Of a stretch of 8,831 nucleotides of DNA, positions 6,251-8,831 are shown in pieces. The translations under genes and the position numbers were made by a program. The stretch lies in NCBI GenBank assembly GCA_020430865.1, contig JAGQIY010001460.1:1-8831 (forward strand), in the 5' to 3' direction. Under the pieces are notes generated by a model. The model was given only the letters and a program-made list of their open reading frames with translations, searched no databases and was not told the origin of the DNA. Position 1 is the stretch's first letter, and each line of letters begins with the position of its first letter. This DNA comes from Myxococcales bacterium. GTDB lineage: Bacteria > Myxococcota > Polyangia > Polyangiales > Polyangiaceae.

Positions 6251-7126
6251 CTACTCGGGTGCGTCCAGGTTCACGGTGATGGTCTGAGCGTCTCGAGACC
6301 CCGGGGTGTCGAGCGGCTGGCCGTCGGGGCCCAGGAGCTCGATCTCGAAGCGATAGTCCCCACTGGCGAGGCCCGAAATCGCGAACGGCCGCGCGTCGCG
6401 GACCACCCGCTCGAGTTTCTCACCTTGCTCGCCCTCGACGCGCAGTCGAGCCTGCGCGGCGGGGCCTCTTCCCAGGGGCGGATTGACGCTGAACTCGAAG
6501 CGCGCGTCCTTGACGGACTCCTCACCGTTGAAGGTCCCGCGAGGCGACAACACGCGCACCAGGGGCCCCGCGCTGACCTCCCGGGTGTCGATGCCAAAGC
6601 GCACGATCGCAGCAGGACCGCGGGACCACTCGGGCTTCGCCGCCCAGGGTCGTCCTTGCTCGTCGAGCACCACCGCGAAGAGCACGTGCTGTCCGGCGGC
6701 GAGCTCGGCGTCGGCATCGAGCAGGCTGCCCAGCACCACTGGCTTGGTTGGATCGACGACGCTGGGCTGGTTGTCGTCGAGGCGCACGGCGACCCGCGCG
6801 TGCTTGCCCCTGGCCTGCCCTGCGAGCTGCAGGTGGATCTTGTACTTCGACGCCTTGGCGCTCGGGATCAGCTGACCCACGACCGGAAACTCGATCTCCA
6901 GGTTGAGATCTTCAGAGGGCGCGAAGTGGGGTTCGAGCTCCGTCAGGACTGGAGGCGGCGCGGGCGGAGTCAGCGGCGCGGCGACGGAGGCACTCGGCAC
7001 GGGTGCAGGTGCGCTGGCACTCACGACTGGCGCGGGCTCGGGCTGCGGTTCCTTCACGGGCGCGGGCGCGGATCCACACGCTGAGGCGATCAGCGCAACG
7101 CTGATCGACACCAGACGCGCGCTCAT
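6251..7126 (-). CDS. Putative lipoprotein with Pro/Ala-rich linker, unknown function
   Basis: This is a 291-residue exported lipoprotein. The N-terminus MSARLVSISVALIASAC has a short basic region, a hydrophobic stretch and a lipobox-like IASAC with C17 as the acylated cysteine. Residue +2 is Gly, so there is no inner-membrane retention Asp. Residues 18-60 are a Pro/Ala/Ser/Val linker, typical of a tether through the periplasm. Two beta-rich parts follow. The first (about 65-160) includes IEFPVVGQLIPS and KYKIHLQLAG. The second (about 185-285) includes RFEFSVNPPLG, ARLRVEGEQG and YRFEIELLGPDGQ, suggesting Ig-like or CARDB-like sandwiches. No catalytic motif is seen and no family is recognised. 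The ATG at 7126 is chosen because GGGGTGAG precedes it and it gives the cleanest signal peptide; an in-frame ATG at 7147 is possible. It is the first gene before the kinase, so it might present a signal to it (inferred). Confidence 0.8.
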   Translation of the reverse strand: MSARLVSISVALIASACGSAPAPVKEPQPEPAPVVSASAPAPVPSASVAAPLTPPAPPPVLTELEPHFAPSEDLNLEIEFPVVGQLIPSAKASKYKIHLQLAGQARGKHARVAVRLDDNQPSVVDPTKPVVLGSLLDADAELAAGQHVLFAVVLDEQGRPWAAKPEWSRGPAAIVRFGIDTREVSAGPLVRVLSPRGTFNGEESVKDARFEFSVNPPLGRGPAAQARLRVEGEQGEKLERVVRDARPFAISGLASGDYRFEIELLGPDGQPLDTPGSRDAQTITVNLDAPE

Positions 7127-7169
7127 CGTCTCACCCCATGCTCTCATCGCGGTCTCGCTCACGCACGAC

Positions 7170-7175
7170 AGCATA
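7170..7175 (-). promoter_or_regulatory. Possible -10 box for the lipoprotein gene
   Basis: TATGCT on the minus strand (TGTTATGCT context) lies 44 bp upstream of the lipoprotein ATG in the 125-bp region divergent from dnaX. No convincing -35 box is spaced correctly. A small inverted repeat, GCGCT-N5-AGCGC (7195-7209), lies between this box and dnaX. Nothing else is recognised in the region. Confidence 0.2.
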
Positions 7176-7251
7176 ACAGCTCCCCTCGGTCGGAGCGCTA
7201 CGAGAGCGCGGGCTGGAGACGCGGCGGGTGATCTGCTACTTGCCAGCAACG

Positions 7252-8831
7252 ATGAGCTACGTGGTGCTGGCCCGTAAGTATCGCCCCCTGGGCTTCACGG
7301 ATCTGGTGGGGCAAGACCACGTGGCGCGCACCCTGGGCGGCGCGATCGCGAGCGGTCGGGTGGCCCATGCGTTCCTCTTCACCGGGGTTCGGGGGGTAGG
7401 GAAGACGACGTCCGCACGCATCCTGGCGAAAGCGCTCAACTGCATGCGTGAGCCCGGGAGCGTCGAGCCCGGCGTTGATCCCGGCCCAACCGCAGCGCCT
7501 TGCCTGAAGTGCGCCGCCTGCCTCGAGATCACGGACGGCAAGGACGTGGACGTGCTGGAGATCGACGGCGCGAGCAACAGCGGCGTCGATGAAGTGCGAC
7601 GGCTGCAGGATAGCCTGCCGTATCGCCCGCAGCGCGATCGCTACAAGATCGTGATCGTCGATGAGGTCCACATGCTGTCGCAGAACGCTTGGAACGCGTT
7701 CCTGAAGACGCTCGAGGAGCCGCCGCCCCACGTGAAGTTCATCTTCGCGACCACGGAGGTGCACAAGGTCCCGATCACGATCCTGAGTCGTGTCCAGCGC
7801 TTCGATTTCAAGCTGATCCCTTCGCAGCTCATCGTCGGGCGGTTGCGTGAGGTGCTCGGCGTCGAACAGATCCCTGCGGAAGACGCCGGGCTGTCGATCA
7901 TCGCGCGCGAAGCAGCGGGCTCGATGCGGGATGCCATGAGCCTGCTCGATCAGGTGATCGCGTTCGGCGATCAGGAGCTGACCGCGACGAGCGTTGCAGA
8001 AGTGCTCGGCGTCGCGAGCCATCAGGTGCTTCACGACATCGCGCGAGCACTCGTCCAGGGTGACTCTGCGCGCTGCCTGGAGATCGTCGCGAGCCTGGCT
8101 GAGCGCGGGAACAACATCGCCCACGTGGCTCGCGATCTACTGGCGTTGCTGCGCGACCTGGTCGTGGCGAAGGTCGTGTCCGATCCGAGCGGGCTGCTGG
8201 ACCTCGCTGACGAGGAGCTGCGGGACGTCAAGCAGCTAGCCGCGGCAGGCGGCACCGATGACCTGATCCGGCTCCATCAGGGCTTTTCGCGCGGATACGA
8301 TGAAGTCGTACGCGGCGCCGCGCCGCGCGCCGCGCTGGAGATGCTGCTGGTGCGGCTCGCGAGGCGCCCGCCGCTGCTCCCCGTGGACGACCTCGTGGAG
8401 CGCTTGCATGCCCTGGAGCGACGCCTGTCCGCCGCGCCACGCGGTGGTGCGGTAGAGCGTCGTCCTGGCGCTCCAGCAGCGAGCCGACCCCGAAATCGCG
8501 ACCCGCGCAGTCCAAGTCCGAGCGGCATCTCGAACCCTGAACGCGCCGACGAGCCTCCAAGGTCGGTCCCCAGACCAGCACCGGAGACGGACTCACGCGC
8601 CGCCGCCCAAGCGCCAGCGGCGTCACCGGCCCCTGCACCGCCGGCGCCTGCTCGCTCCGGTGTCACTTCGCTGCCTCACGGCAACGAGGAGCACCCTCAC
8701 GCGCCGCCAGGCTACCAGGCCGATGCGCCACCTCGACTCAGCGAAGCGCCGACGCGCGAAGCGGGGGCCCCCGGGGAATCCACGGCACGCGGCGAGACTC
8801 GAGATGCTCCCTCACCCCCAACCCCGGCTCA
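7252..8831 (+). CDS. dnaX: DNA polymerase III subunit gamma/tau (3' end outside window)
   Basis: This is the ATPase of the clamp loader, which loads the sliding clamp and, as tau, tethers polymerase cores and helicase. The first 526 residues are visible. The start MSYVVLARKYRPLGFTDLVGQ is highly conserved and fixes the ATG at 7252, although no clear Shine-Dalgarno site precedes it. Walker A is GVRGVGKTT (45-53). The zinc-binding cysteines are C64, C84, C87 and C90, with a 19-residue loop between the first two, longer than in E. coli. Walker B is VIVDEVHML (134-142), sensor 1 is around FATTE (165-169), and the arginine-finger motif reads SRVQRF (179-184) instead of the usual SRCQRF. Sensor 2 is GSMRDA (223-228). 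The collar domain follows to about 375, then a Pro/Ala/Arg/Ser-rich linker from about 396 to the edge. The tau-specific C-terminus is beyond the window. It is divergent from the lipoprotein gene. Confidence 0.97.
   Translation, partial: MSYVVLARKYRPLGFTDLVGQDHVARTLGGAIASGRVAHAFLFTGVRGVGKTTSARILAKALNCMREPGSVEPGVDPGPTAAPCLKCAACLEITDGKDVDVLEIDGASNSGVDEVRRLQDSLPYRPQRDRYKIVIVDEVHMLSQNAWNAFLKTLEEPPPHVKFIFATTEVHKVPITILSRVQRFDFKLIPSQLIVGRLREVLGVEQIPAEDAGLSIIAREAAGSMRDAMSLLDQVIAFGDQELTATSVAEVLGVASHQVLHDIARALVQGDSARCLEIVASLAERGNNIAHVARDLLALLRDLVVAKVVSDPSGLLDLADEELRDVKQLAAAGGTDDLIRLHQGFSRGYDEVVRGAAPRAALEMLLVRLARRPPLLPVDDLVERLHALERRLSAAPRGGAVERRPGAPAASRPRNRDPRSPSPSGISNPERADEPPRSVPRPAPETDSRAAAQAPAASPAPAPPAPARSGVTSLPHGNEEHPHAPPGYQADAPPRLSEAPTREAGAPGESTARGETRDAPSPPTPA
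8810..8831. repeat. CTCACCCCCAACCC-type repeat, copy 2, inside the dnaX linker
   Basis: This copy matches 3562-3583 at 20 of 22 positions and reaches the window edge, so the repeat may continue. Here it is read in the dnaX frame as PSPPTPA, within the low-complexity linker, where such an insertion would be tolerated. Chance similarity through C-rich, proline-coding sequence is a real alternative. Confidence 0.4.

Noticed and set aside
7198..8124. Minus-strand frame of 308 residues antisense to dnaX
   Set aside because: DnaX is unmistakable on the plus strand through its Walker, zinc and sensor motifs, so this is a shadow.

Overview
The window is GC-rich, densely coding DNA with strongly GC-biased third positions, which is why long shadow frames run antisense to most genes. 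The gene content suggests a myxobacterium-like member of the former Deltaproteobacteria: a 7TM histidine kinase, an NtrC-type regulator, a lipoprotein with a long Pro/Ala linker, a DUF2804 protein and a peptide-hydroxylase-like HExxH protein. The taxonomic placement is an inference from style and content; no rRNA or marker phylogeny is available here.

Layout from left to right. (1) 1-988, minus strand: an NtrC-family sigma-54 activator, cut by the window edge inside its AAA+ domain. It is preceded by an unusually AT-rich promoter region (about 1030-1080) that holds several inverted repeats. (2) 1205-2130, minus strand: a two-gene unit, a thioredoxin-fold [2Fe-2S] ferredoxin followed by an isochorismatase/nicotinamidase-fold hydrolase. 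(3) 2257-3561, plus strand, divergent from the ferredoxin: a 434-residue protein with an HEFCH motif followed by DPRPL and VHAF. This pattern matches the family now called alpha-ketoglutarate-dependent HExxH-type peptide beta-hydroxylases (formerly 'HEXXH motif domain'), which tailors ribosomal peptides in other bacteria. No obvious precursor peptide lies beside it. (4) 3581-7126, minus strand, convergent with the HExxH gene over a 19-bp gap: a Pro/Ala-rich lipoprotein, a 7TM NtrB-like histidine kinase and a DUF2804 protein, the last two overlapping by 23 bp. (5) 7252 to the window end, plus strand, divergent from the lipoprotein: dnaX, encoding the clamp-loader subunit tau/gamma, cut by the right edge inside a Pro/Ala-rich linker.

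How the parts may work together. The kinase has no receiver gene directly next to it, and the NtrC-type regulator has no kinase directly next to it, so they may form a split pair; this is inferred. The ferredoxin/hydrolase pair and the HExxH protein share a 126-bp divergent control region with a perfect 12-bp palindrome, so they may be co-regulated. The most interesting candidate is the HExxH protein in this non-canonical setting with a redox protein and a hydrolase. No mobile element, CRISPR array, tRNA or rRNA was seen. No stretch over 300 bp lacks a gene.
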